Source of the DNA: Agrobacterium sp. RAC06
GTDB taxonomy: Bacteria > Pseudomonadota > Alphaproteobacteria > Rhizobiales > Rhizobiaceae
NCBI RefSeq assembly: GCF_001713475.1
Contig: NZ_CP016499.1
Location: 4,031,501-4,095,500 of the forward strand
Reading direction: 5' to 3'
Length of the DNA: 64,000 nt
The notes under the pieces were generated by a model, which worked only from the letters and a program-made list of their open reading frames with translations, ran no database searches and was not told the DNA's origin. Shown here piece after piece: positions 26,227 through 34,140 of the stretch; the stretch's first letter is position 1, and every line of letters starts with the position of its first letter. The translations under genes and the position numbers were made by a program.

Positions 26227-26300
26227 CTGGTATCAAAAATGTGCCTTCTTGCACAAATTTTCCGGTTCCATATCTAGGCCTGGTTACGAATTTATACCAG
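26227..26300. promoter_or_regulatory. Inverted repeats between HxlR and nitroreductase genes
   Basis: CTGGTAT (26227-26233) and ATACCAG (26294-26300) are perfect complements. A second CTGGT lies at 26280-26284, facing the ATACCAG copy at close range. TGTGC (26240-26244) and GCACA (26251-26255) form another small palindrome. One or more of these may be HxlR binding sites; nothing here proves it. Confidence 0.35.
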
Positions 26301-26358
26301 ACCCGACCGGCCGTGCCAACTCCCGTGGCGCCTTGAGGGTTCAAACAGGAGCGACACG

Positions 26359-26997
26359 ATGTCCGCATTGATTGAAAAGCTGAACTGGCGTTACGCCACC
26401 AAGAAGATGGACCCTTCCAAGTCCGTGTCCGAGGACAAGGTCGAGCGCATTGTCGAGGCCGCGCGTCTCGCACCGACCTCCAGCGGCCTGCAGCCCTTTG
26501 AAGTGATCGTCGTTACCAACAAGGACGTCCGTGCAAAGATCCAGGAAATCGCCTGGAACCAGGCGCAGGTGACCGAAGGTTCGCATCTTCTCGTCTTCGC
26601 TGCCTGGGACAACTACACGGTCGAGCGCATCAACCACATGTTCGACCTGACCAACGAGGAGCGTGGCTTCAAGAACGAAGGCTGGGAGAATTATCGCCAG
26701 ATGCTGCTCGGCATGTATCCGGGTCGCGATGCCGACGTGAACTTCGAGCATGCCGCCCGCCAGGCCTATATCGGCTTTGGCATGTCCGTTGCTGCTGCCG
26801 CCTTCGAAGGCGTCGATGCCACCCCGATGGAAGGCTTCGATGCGCCCAAGCTCGACGAGATCCTGGGCTTGCGTGAAAAGGGTCTGCGCTCGGTGACGAT
26901 CCTGCCGCTCGGCTATCGCGCCGCCGAAGGCGACTGGCTTGCCGGACTGAAGAAGGTGCGTCGTCCGAAGGATGAGTTCGTCTCCGTCGTCGACTGA
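26359..26997 (+). CDS. NAD(P)H-dependent oxidoreductase, nitroreductase family
   Basis: Encodes 212 aa with the FMN-binding nitroreductase fold: RYATKKMDPSK at the N terminus (phosphate/FMN binding), EAARLAPTSSGLQPFEVIVV, and ILPLGYRAAEGDWLAGLKKVR at the C terminus. It should reduce quinones, nitro compounds or flavins using NAD(P)H. Divergence from an HxlR regulator with N-terminal cysteines suggests induction by electrophiles. A terminator follows at 27041. Confidence 0.92.
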   Translation: MSALIEKLNWRYATKKMDPSKSVSEDKVERIVEAARLAPTSSGLQPFEVIVVTNKDVRAKIQEIAWNQAQVTEGSHLLVFAAWDNYTVERINHMFDLTNEERGFKNEGWENYRQMLLGMYPGRDADVNFEHAARQAYIGFGMSVAAAAFEGVDATPMEGFDAPKLDEILGLREKGLRSVTILPLGYRAAEGDWLAGLKKVRRPKDEFVSVVD

Positions 26998-27040
26998 CCA
27001 TCCGTCTATCCGTGTCGGTTCCTCCAGGCCGACCTGCAAA

Positions 27041-27067
27041 GGGCTCCGGGAAACCGGGGTCCTTTTT
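27041..27067 (+). terminator. Intrinsic terminator after the nitroreductase gene
   Basis: GGGCTCCGG (27041-27049) pairs with CCGGGGTCC (27054-27062) through a GAAA loop (two G-U pairs), followed by five T. Confidence 0.8.
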
Positions 27068-27179
27068 CGTTGCATATCAGGATATTCGGGTAGTTGGTTA
27101 TTCTGCATGCTCTTCAGTGTGTTAAGTCAAATTGAACACATTTCGACGCAAGGTGTGGCTTCAGCCTTGGGTAGATCGT

Positions 27180-29414
27180 ATGCGGCTTCACCATTTCGAC
27201 AGACGGCTACGGCCACTTGCCACCCGACGGGTGGCGGTCGCAGTCTTGCTCGTCGTTTTCGCGACCATGGCGATGATGGTTGCCTCGATCGTGATGACCG
27301 CGCTCGATCGTGTCGCAAGCTATGCCAACCATCTGGACGAGGAACGCTCGCGCGAAACGCTCGTCGGCGCCGTTCAGACCTTCGAACATCAGCTGGGCGC
27401 GACACTGATCGACTATACCGCCTGGGATGATGCCGCGACTAATGCCTATGTCCACAAGGACATGGCCTGGATGATCAGCAACTTCGGCGACATGACCTTC
27501 GATAGCGACCTCTTCGACGTGGCGATCGTGCTCGATGCCGAGGGTCGTCCGATGATGGCCTATTCTGACGGGGAGCCGGTCGAGGGCGATGCCCGCGGTT
27601 ATCTGACACCGGCGTTGATGGAGCTCTTCGACAAGGTGCGCTCGGGCCAGAGCGGCCTCGTTCCACAGTCGCTCGGCTTCATCCGCACGCAGAGGGGGAT
27701 CGGCTCTGCCGGCGTTGCCCTGATCCGTCCGAAATCAGGAGACGTCGGCGTTCCTCCGGGAGAGCAGGTCTATCTCGCTTTCATCCGGCATCTTTCGCCG
27801 CTTACGGTGGAGCGACTGTCCGACGCCTATGTGCTGCCCGGCCTCGTCCTCACGCCGCCATCCACGAACAATGCATCCGTCACGATTTCTGCCCCTTCCG
27901 GTCAGGCCATCGCCTCCCTGGCCTGGACCCCGCGTGCCCCGGGGGACCAGAGCCGCGAACAGGTCGCGCCCCTGATCAAGGCGGCGCTGGTGATCGTCAC
28001 CATCTATGCCCTCCTGCTCGTCATCATCGGTAATGCCGAGTTGCGCCGGGTGCGGGCGGATGAAGCCAATGCCGTCAAACTCGCCCAGTCCGACCGCCTC
28101 AGCGGACTTCTCAATCGAGCCGGCCTGACCCAGTTGCTTGAGGATCAGGTGCGACGCGGGCGCGACATGAACGAAGATGTCGTGCTGCTCTATCTCGATC
28201 TGGATGGCTTCAAGGAGGTGAATGACGCCTATGGTCATGCGACGGGTGACCGGCTCATCCGCGCGGTCGCGGCCGGCCTCTCGGTTCTGGTCGGGGATGC
28301 TTCGTCCCTTGCCCGGATCGGTGGCGACGAATTCGGTATCGTGCTCACGGGCAAGGATGCGCAGGAACGGGCCCTTTCACTCGCAACTTCGATCATCGCC
28401 TTCTTCGATGAGCCGGTACTTCTGGGCGAACGGACCGTGGTTGTCGGATGCAGCATCGGCATCTGCGTTTCCGAGGGCGGTCTTGTCGATGGCGGCGAGC
28501 TGACGCGCCGCGCCGACATGGCCATGTATTCGTCCAAGGATGGTGGCCGGGGCCGCTGGACGGTCTACGACCCCCGCATGGATGAAGAGCGGCAAAACCG
28601 CAATCAGATGGAAATCGATCTGCGCGAGGCCATTGCACACGGTGAGATCGAGGTCGTTTACCAGCCGGTCGTCGATGCCAAGACCTTCACGCTCGTCAGT
28701 GTCGAGGCGCTGGCGCGCTGGACGCGCCGGGGCCATGGGCCGGTGTCGCCTGACGTGTTCATTCCGATCGCCGAGACCAGCGGCCTGATCGATCAGCTCG
28801 GGCTCTGCGTTCTCAGCCAGGCTCTTCGCCAGCTCGGCGATTGGCCTGAGCTGAAGCTCTCTGTCAACGTTTCTCCCGGTCAGTTCCGGGATCCGGCCTT
28901 TGTCGATCATGTCGCGGCGACCTTCGCGGAGGCGCGCATCGAGCCTGGTCGGGTCGTCATGGAGATGACCGAAACCTACTTCATCCAGAGCCCCGAACGG
29001 GCAAGGCTCGCCATGGACCGGCTGCGGTCGCTTGGCCTCAGGATCGCACTTGATGATTTCGGCGCGGGTTTTTCCAGTGTTGGCTATCTCCGGCAATTCG
29101 GCTTCGATCGGATGAAGATCGACCGGTCGCTCGTGCAATCACTCGATCGGGGTCATCGGGCCGTGGAAATGCTGCAGGCAACTGTGGCTCTCGCCCGCTC
29201 GCTCGGCATCCCCGTCACGGCCGAGGGGGTCGAGACCGAGCAGCAGGCCGTCATCCTTCGGATTGCTGGCTGCGACCAGTTGCAGGGTTATCTCTTCGGC
29301 CGTCCGCAGTCCCCAGAACAGATTGCCGCGCTGATGCTGAGACCGATGGAACTGCGGGCCAAGGCTGCCGAACTTGCCTTTGCCGGCGGCCGCGATGGTG
29401 GCCTGCCGGCCTGA
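27180..29414 (+). CDS. CHASE4-GGDEF-EAL cyclic di-GMP enzyme
   Basis: Encodes 744 aa. A transmembrane helix at about 17-40 is followed by a periplasmic CHASE4-type sensor (TLIDYTAWDDAATNAY) and a second helix near 262-284. A GGDEF domain has an intact GGDEF at 381-385, and an EAL domain has EAL at 509-511 with EMTETY, DDFGAG and AEGVET. Both synthase and phosphodiesterase activities look possible. The usual RxxD inhibitory site before GGDEF reads LVGD, so product inhibition may be absent. ATG 27180 is chosen; a TTG at 27132 would add 16 residues. The ribosome site is weak for both. Confidence 0.93.
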   Translation: MRLHHFDRRLRPLATRRVAVAVLLVVFATMAMMVASIVMTALDRVASYANHLDEERSRETLVGAVQTFEHQLGATLIDYTAWDDAATNAYVHKDMAWMISNFGDMTFDSDLFDVAIVLDAEGRPMMAYSDGEPVEGDARGYLTPALMELFDKVRSGQSGLVPQSLGFIRTQRGIGSAGVALIRPKSGDVGVPPGEQVYLAFIRHLSPLTVERLSDAYVLPGLVLTPPSTNNASVTISAPSGQAIASLAWTPRAPGDQSREQVAPLIKAALVIVTIYALLLVIIGNAELRRVRADEANAVKLAQSDRLSGLLNRAGLTQLLEDQVRRGRDMNEDVVLLYLDLDGFKEVNDAYGHATGDRLIRAVAAGLSVLVGDASSLARIGGDEFGIVLTGKDAQERALSLATSIIAFFDEPVLLGERTVVVGCSIGICVSEGGLVDGGELTRRADMAMYSSKDGGRGRWTVYDPRMDEERQNRNQMEIDLREAIAHGEIEVVYQPVVDAKTFTLVSVEALARWTRRGHGPVSPDVFIPIAETSGLIDQLGLCVLSQALRQLGDWPELKLSVNVSPGQFRDPAFVDHVAATFAEARIEPGRVVMEMTETYFIQSPERARLAMDRLRSLGLRIALDDFGAGFSSVGYLRQFGFDRMKIDRSLVQSLDRGHRAVEMLQATVALARSLGIPVTAEGVETEQQAVILRIAGCDQLQGYLFGRPQSPEQIAALMLRPMELRAKAAELAFAGGRDGGLPA

Positions 29415-29457
29415 GCATAGGAACGGATGATCGGGAACGATTGCCGGTCTTGCGCCT

Positions 29458-29476
29458 TCTCCTTTCAGAAAGGAGA
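29458..29476 (+). promoter_or_regulatory. Hairpin that hides a ribosome binding site
   Basis: TCTCCTTT (29458-29465) and AAAGGAGA (29469-29476) form a perfect 8-bp stem with a 3-nt loop. The 3' arm is the Shine-Dalgarno sequence of the gene starting at 29483. Translation could depend on melting or remodelling of this hairpin. Confidence 0.5.
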
Positions 29477-29482
29477 CATTCC

Positions 29483-29731
29483 ATGTTCACCACAGATACC
29501 TGGCTTAAAATCGTCTGCGGCATGATGATCAATGCCGTGATCTTCGGAGTCGGCGCCATTCTCGTGCTGTCGATCCCGGCTTTGGCTGCTCACGCCAAGG
29601 TCCTGCTGCCGCTGGTCGTGATCGCCGCCTTTGCCGCTGCACCCTTCTTCGCGCTGGTGGTCGCACCGCGCATGCGGCTCAGAAACTGGGGTCGCAAAGG
29701 CTGGAAGCGCGGAGATACGATCTCCGGCTGA
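29483..29731 (+). CDS. Small inner-membrane protein, two TM segments, unknown function
   Basis: Encodes 82 aa. Two hydrophobic helices (MMINAVIFGVGAILVLSIPAL and VLLPLVVIAAFAAAPFFALVV) are followed by a basic tail (RMRLRNWGRKGWKRG). ATG 29483 has AAGGAG seven bases upstream, unusually inside a perfect hairpin. I do not recognise the family. It follows the CHASE4-GGDEF-EAL gene by 68 bp and could share its transcript, but no functional link is visible. Confidence 0.7.
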   Translation: MFTTDTWLKIVCGMMINAVIFGVGAILVLSIPALAAHAKVLLPLVVIAAFAAAPFFALVVAPRMRLRNWGRKGWKRGDTISG

Positions 29732-29758
29732 TCAGGCCAAGCATTCCATCGGCGGCTT

Positions 29759-30703
29759 TCAGCCGCCGATGTGCTTTTCGCCACGCTTCCGTGCGAGCGC
29801 GATCTGCAACTGACGCTGACGATAGCGGTCCCGGTCGGCCTCGCTGCGTTCGGGATAGCAATGGCTGCAGGAGACACCTTCCTCGTAATGCGGATGGGTC
29901 AGTTCCTCTGCCGTGATCGGGTTGCGGCAGGCATGGCAGAGCCTGTGATCGCCCTCTTTAAGGCCATGGGTCACGGAGACCCGCTCGTCAAAGACGAAGC
30001 AGGCGCCATCCCAGAGGCTCTGTTCTTCCGGCACTTCCTCCAGATATTTCAGGATGCCACCCTTGAGGTGGTAGACCTCGTCGAAGCCCTGTTGCTTCAT
30101 GAAGGCCGTCGCCTTCTCGCAGCGGATGCCGCCGGTGCAATACATGGCAATTTTCGGCTTGTTGTGCAGCCCGGGATTGTTCTTCACCCAGTTGGGAAAC
30201 TCGCGAAACGTCTTTGTGTTCGGGTCAACGGCGCCGCGGAAGATGCCGATTGCCGTCTCATAGTCGTTGCGGGTGTCGATGACGACGGTCTCGGGATCCG
30301 AAATCAGATCGTTCCAGTCCTTCGGATCGACATAGGTGCCGACGATCTCGTTGGGGTCGATGTCCTCGACGCCCATGGTGACGATTTCCTTTTTCAGCCG
30401 AACCTTCATGCGCAGGAAGGGCATCTTGGAGGCCCGGCTTTCCTTGTGCTCCAGGTTCGAGAATTCCTGCTGACTACGAATGTAGGCAAGCACCTTGGCG
30501 ATCGCGACGTCTGTGCCGGCGATGGTGCCGTTGATGCCTTCATGGGCAATCAGCAGCGTGCCCTTGACGCCTTCTGTTTTGCAAAGGGTCTCGAGGGGCT
30601 CCTGGAAGCTTTCGAAGCGCGGGAACTTGGCAAAGTGATAGAGGGCGGCGACGCAAAAGGCGCCGGTTGTCTCAGGGCGGGGAGCTGAAGTGTGTTCGGT
30701 CAT
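29759..30703 (-). CDS. trhO: tRNA uridine(34) hydroxylase TrhO (rhodanese family)
   Basis: Encodes 314 aa. TrhO (YceA) makes 5-hydroxyuridine at tRNA position 34 in an oxygen-dependent way. An N-terminal acylphosphatase-like domain ([17 protein letters not shown]) precedes a rhodanese domain with the active-site loop [10 protein letters not shown]. The C terminus has a cysteine-rich cluster (LCHACRNP, then [10 protein letters not shown]) that may bind metal. The start is taken at ATG 30701-30703 ([10 protein letters not shown]); the upstream extension to 30778 lacks family similarity. Confidence 0.93.
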   Translation of the reverse strand: MTEHTSAPRPETTGAFCVAALYHFAKFPRFESFQEPLETLCKTEGVKGTLLIAHEGINGTIAGTDVAIAKVLAYIRSQQEFSNLEHKESRASKMPFLRMKVRLKKEIVTMGVEDIDPNEIVGTYVDPKDWNDLISDPETVVIDTRNDYETAIGIFRGAVDPNTKTFREFPNWVKNNPGLHNKPKIAMYCTGGIRCEKATAFMKQQGFDEVYHLKGGILKYLEEVPEEQSLWDGACFVFDERVSVTHGLKEGDHRLCHACRNPITAEELTHPHYEEGVSCSHCYPERSEADRDRYRQRQLQIALARKRGEKHIGG

Positions 30704-30832
30704 GGTCTGCGAAATACCCCCTCGGCCCCTGCTGCGCAACGGATTTCCGTTCGCCCGGGTAAGTTTGAAAATCGTCAAGTCGATCGCCGATTATGCGTTG
30801 GTGCGTTGCAGCACTGGACAGCGCGAAAAGCT

Positions 30833-30861
30833 TTGAGTAGAGGGGTGTAACTTTATAACAT
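30833..30861 (+). promoter_or_regulatory. Candidate promoter of the peptide/nickel-type ABC operon
   Basis: TTGAGT (30833-30838) and TAACAT (30856-30861) are 17 bp apart. The -10 region overlaps an AT-rich 17-mer (30845-30861) of the form TGTAA-N5-TAACA, which loosely resembles alphaproteobacterial Zur boxes. Confidence 0.35.
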
Positions 30862-30875
30862 TATAGGTGATCCTA

Positions 30876-32393
30876 ATGTTCAAGAATATCTTCGCAGCCT
30901 CACTCGCGCTTCTGCTCGCCGGTGCGGCGCCCACCATCGCGGACGACGGCGTCGTCGGCATCGTCGCGCCCTTTGAAATCGGCGGTCTCGATCCGTCCAA
31001 GTCAGGCGACATCTTCCTACGCATGGGGATCGTCGAGACCCTGGTCGAGGCGGACAAGGACGGCAATCCGGTGCCAGCATTGGCCAAGAGCTGGACAGTC
31101 AGCGACGACGGCCTGAGCTGGCGCTTCGAGCTGCAGTCGGGCGTCAGGTTCCAGGACGGCACCGCACTGACGGCGGAGGCAGTCGCCTCTGCGCTCCGGA
31201 CTGCCAAGGACAAGGCCGGACTTCTGAGCAAGGCACCGATCGCCGAGATCAAGGCGGACGGCGAGGGCGTGGTTGTTGTTTCCTTGTCGAAGCCCTTTGT
31301 GCCGCTCTTGGCCTTCCTTGCCGAAAGCCGCGCCCAGATCCTGGCGCCGGCTGCCTATGAAGGTGCTGACGTCAAGGCGATCATCGGCACGGGTCCGTTC
31401 AAGCTGACAAAGCTTGAGGCGCCGCAGAGCCTCGCCGTTGAACGTTTCGCCGACTACTGGGGCCAGAAGCCCGAGATCGAAAAGGCGACCTATCTCTCGG
31501 TCAGCCGTGCCGAAACCCGCGCCCTGATGGCTGAAAGCGGTGACGCCGACTATGTCTTCAACCTGGATCCGGCGAGCCGCACGCGTCTCGCCAAGAGCGA
31601 CAAGGTCGTGCTGCAGTCGGTATCGATCCCGCGCAGCGTGCTCTTGAAGGTCAATGCCGGCCATCCCTTTCTCGGCGATGTGAAGGCACGCGAGGCGCTG
31701 AGCTTTGCCATCGACCGCGAGGGTCTTGCCGTTGCGATCCTGCGTTACCCGGCAGCCGCCACGCAGCTTTTCCCGCCGAGCCTGAAGATCTGGCACGATG
31801 CCGATCTGGCACCGCTCGGCTACGATCCTGAGAAGGCCAAGGCGCTGCTTGCCGAGCTTGGCTGGACGCCGGGTGCCGACGGCATCCTTCAAAAGGACGG
31901 CAAGCCGTTCGCGCTGATGCTGACCACCTATCCCGACCGCCCCGAACTGCCGCTGATCGCCGCTGTCCTGCAGGATCAACTGAAGGAAATCGGTGTGGCG
32001 CTCACCATCAACTCGACCAATTCCTCCGAGATCCCGGCGAAACATCAGGACGGCTCGCTGGAACTCGCGCTGATGGCGCGCAACTTCGCGCTGGTTCCCG
32101 ATCCGATCGGCACCATGCTTTCGGACTACGGCCCAGGCGGTGGTGACTGGGGTGCGATGAACTGGACCAATGCCGGCTTCGAAAAGGCGCTGGATGATCT
32201 GACCCGCGTTGCGGACCCCGCTGAAGGCGAGGCGCTGCGCCACCAGGCCGTGGCCGCCATCCAGGCTGATCTGCCTGTTATCCCGATCGCCTGGTACCAG
32301 CAGACGGTGGCCTTCTCGCCGAAGCTGGAGGGTGCCACGATCGACCCGTTCGAGCGGACCTTTGGTCTTGAAACCATGCGGTGGGCGAAATGA
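30876..32393 (+). CDS. ABC importer substrate-binding protein (SBP_bac_5, peptide/nickel type)
   Basis: Encodes 505 aa. A signal peptide (LALLLAGAAPTIA) precedes a long cluster-C binding protein: GGLDPSKSGDIFLRMGIVETL, LAKSWTVSDDGLSWRFEL, IIGTGPFKLTKLE, KAREALSFAIDREGL. Such proteins bind peptides, nickel, heme or metallophores in the periplasm; the ligand is not evident. ATG 30876 has AGGTGA upstream; a GTG at 30867 is less likely. Its stop overlaps the permease start by ATGA, so the four genes 30876-35540 form one tightly coupled operon. Confidence 0.92.
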   Translation: MFKNIFAASLALLLAGAAPTIADDGVVGIVAPFEIGGLDPSKSGDIFLRMGIVETLVEADKDGNPVPALAKSWTVSDDGLSWRFELQSGVRFQDGTALTAEAVASALRTAKDKAGLLSKAPIAEIKADGEGVVVVSLSKPFVPLLAFLAESRAQILAPAAYEGADVKAIIGTGPFKLTKLEAPQSLAVERFADYWGQKPEIEKATYLSVSRAETRALMAESGDADYVFNLDPASRTRLAKSDKVVLQSVSIPRSVLLKVNAGHPFLGDVKAREALSFAIDREGLAVAILRYPAAATQLFPPSLKIWHDADLAPLGYDPEKAKALLAELGWTPGADGILQKDGKPFALMLTTYPDRPELPLIAAVLQDQLKEIGVALTINSTNSSEIPAKHQDGSLELALMARNFALVPDPIGTMLSDYGPGGGDWGAMNWTNAGFEKALDDLTRVADPAEGEALRHQAVAAIQADLPVIPIAWYQQTVAFSPKLEGATIDPFERTFGLETMRWAK

Positions 32394-33325
32394 CCAGGGC
32401 GATCCTGAACCGCCTGATCCAGGCGGCTCTGGTGGCGTTCATGGTGGGTATCATCTGCTTCGTGATGACACGGTCGCTTCCGGGCGACCTTGCCTACCGG
32501 ATCGCTGCCGGCCGCTATGGCTACGATGTCGTCGACAGTGCGGCCGCTGCCAAGGTGGCCGCCGAACTCGATCTCGGAAAGCCGGCCATCCTGGCACTCT
32601 TCGACTGGATGGCCGACCTCATGCGCCTTGATCTCGGCACATCGCTCATCAGCGGCAAACCGGTCATCGAAGAGATCGGCATTCAGCTCGGCCACACGGT
32701 CCAACTGGCGCTGGCCGCGATCGTCCTGTCGTTGTTCATCGGGCCGCCGCTTGGCATTCTCGCGGGTCTCAGGCCCGGCGGGGTGCTCGACCGCACACTG
32801 ATGCTGGTGTCGACGGGGCTGCGTGCCCTGCCGCAGTTCGTTGTCGGCCTGGTCCTGATCATCATCTTCGGGATCACCTTCAATCTGCTGCCCGTGGCAG
32901 GCCACACCCATGGTGCGCATCTTGTCCTCCCGGCACTGACGCTGGCGCTCGGTCTTGCGGCCGTCTCCAACCGCGTGGCGCGGGATGCCATGGTCGCGGT
33001 TTCGCGCTCGCCTTACTACAGCTTCGGCCGCACGAAGGGGCTCTCCGAGTGGCAGGTGTTTTCGCGGCATGGATTGCGCAATGTTGCCGTCCCCATCGTC
33101 ACCTATCTCGGTGTGCAGTTCGTCTACCTCGTCGAGGGGGTCGTCGTTGTTGAGACGCTGTTTGCCTGGCCGGGCATCGGCCATGCGCTGGTGCATGCGA
33201 TCTTCGGCCGTGATGTGCCGATGATCCAGGGCACGGCACTGGTCATGGGATTGATGTTCGTCGCGCTCAATGCGCTTGTCGATCTCTTTTGCCATGGCAT
33301 CGATCCCCGGAGGCGCAGCGCATGA
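32390..33325 (+). CDS. ABC permease, DppB/NikB type
   Basis: Encodes 311 aa with about six transmembrane helices. It opens with FVMTRSLPGD (the DppB-type N terminus) and contains the cytoplasmic EAA-like loop YSFGRTKGLSEWQVFSRHGL, the site of contact with the ATPase, then GVVVVETLFAWPGIGHALV. The start overlaps the binding-protein stop (ATGA) and the stop overlaps the next start, which indicates translational coupling. Confidence 0.93.
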   Translation: MTRAILNRLIQAALVAFMVGIICFVMTRSLPGDLAYRIAAGRYGYDVVDSAAAAKVAAELDLGKPAILALFDWMADLMRLDLGTSLISGKPVIEEIGIQLGHTVQLALAAIVLSLFIGPPLGILAGLRPGGVLDRTLMLVSTGLRALPQFVVGLVLIIIFGITFNLLPVAGHTHGAHLVLPALTLALGLAAVSNRVARDAMVAVSRSPYYSFGRTKGLSEWQVFSRHGLRNVAVPIVTYLGVQFVYLVEGVVVVETLFAWPGIGHALVHAIFGRDVPMIQGTALVMGLMFVALNALVDLFCHGIDPRRRSA

Positions 33326-34140
33326 CCACGTTTGATTATGTGGCGCCGCGCCCGGCGCGCTGGCCGCTGCGCCGGCTCGCCGGTGTGGCGATCCTTGGCG
33401 GATTGCTGGCTTTCGCCTTTCTGCCGCTTCTGATCGGTGGCGCCGATCCGCTGAAACAGACGCTGCGCTTTAGCCTGCAGGGGCCGAGCACTGTTGACTG
33501 GTTCGGCTACGACCATCTCGGCCGCTCCATGCAGGCGCGGCTTGCGGGTGCCTTGCGCCTGTCGCTCGGACTGGCGCTTCTGTCGGTGTTCACCGCGATG
33601 ATCCCCGGCGTGTTGCTCGGCGTGCTCGCCGCCTGGCGCGGCGGTTTTGCCGATCGCGCCGTGGGTGCGGTGTCGGAGGCGTTCCTCGCACTTCCGGGGC
33701 TGCTTCTGGTGCTGATGCTGACGGCGATCGTGCCTGATTATCCGGCGATGCTTTATGTCGGCATCTCGCTGGTCCTGTGGGTCGAATACTTCCGCCTGAC
33801 GCGGGCCATGGCGCGACCGCTCTTGCTGTCACCAGCGGTGGAGGCCTCGCGTCTGCTCGGCTTCGGTCCCGCCTATATCCTGCGCCGGCATCTCTGGCCG
33901 GAGCTTGCGCCGATGATTTTGACGGTGGCCGCCTATGGTGCTGCCTCTGCGATCATGGCGATCGCGGCGCTCGGCTTCGTCAGCGTCGGCGTCCGTCCGC
34001 CGACCCCGGAGCTCGGATCGATGATGATCGAGCTTCTGCCCTATTACCAGGAGGCGCCGCATGCGCTTCTGCAGCCGATCGCCGTCATCTTCCTGATGGT
34101 GCTCGCCCTGCAACTGATCGCCGGAAAGGACAAGCCATGA
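33322..34140 (+). CDS. ABC permease, DppC/NikC type
   Basis: Encodes 272 aa. WFGYDHLGRSMQARLAGALR is the usual DppC N-terminal periplasmic motif, and EASRLLGFGPAYILRRHLWPEL is the EAA loop. It pairs with the DppB-type permease as a heterodimer. Starts by ATGA overlap with the upstream gene and ends by ATGA overlap with the ATPase gene. Confidence 0.93.
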   Translation: MTTFDYVAPRPARWPLRRLAGVAILGGLLAFAFLPLLIGGADPLKQTLRFSLQGPSTVDWFGYDHLGRSMQARLAGALRLSLGLALLSVFTAMIPGVLLGVLAAWRGGFADRAVGAVSEAFLALPGLLLVLMLTAIVPDYPAMLYVGISLVLWVEYFRLTRAMARPLLLSPAVEASRLLGFGPAYILRRHLWPELAPMILTVAAYGAASAIMAIAALGFVSVGVRPPTPELGSMMIELLPYYQEAPHALLQPIAVIFLMVLALQLIAGKDKP

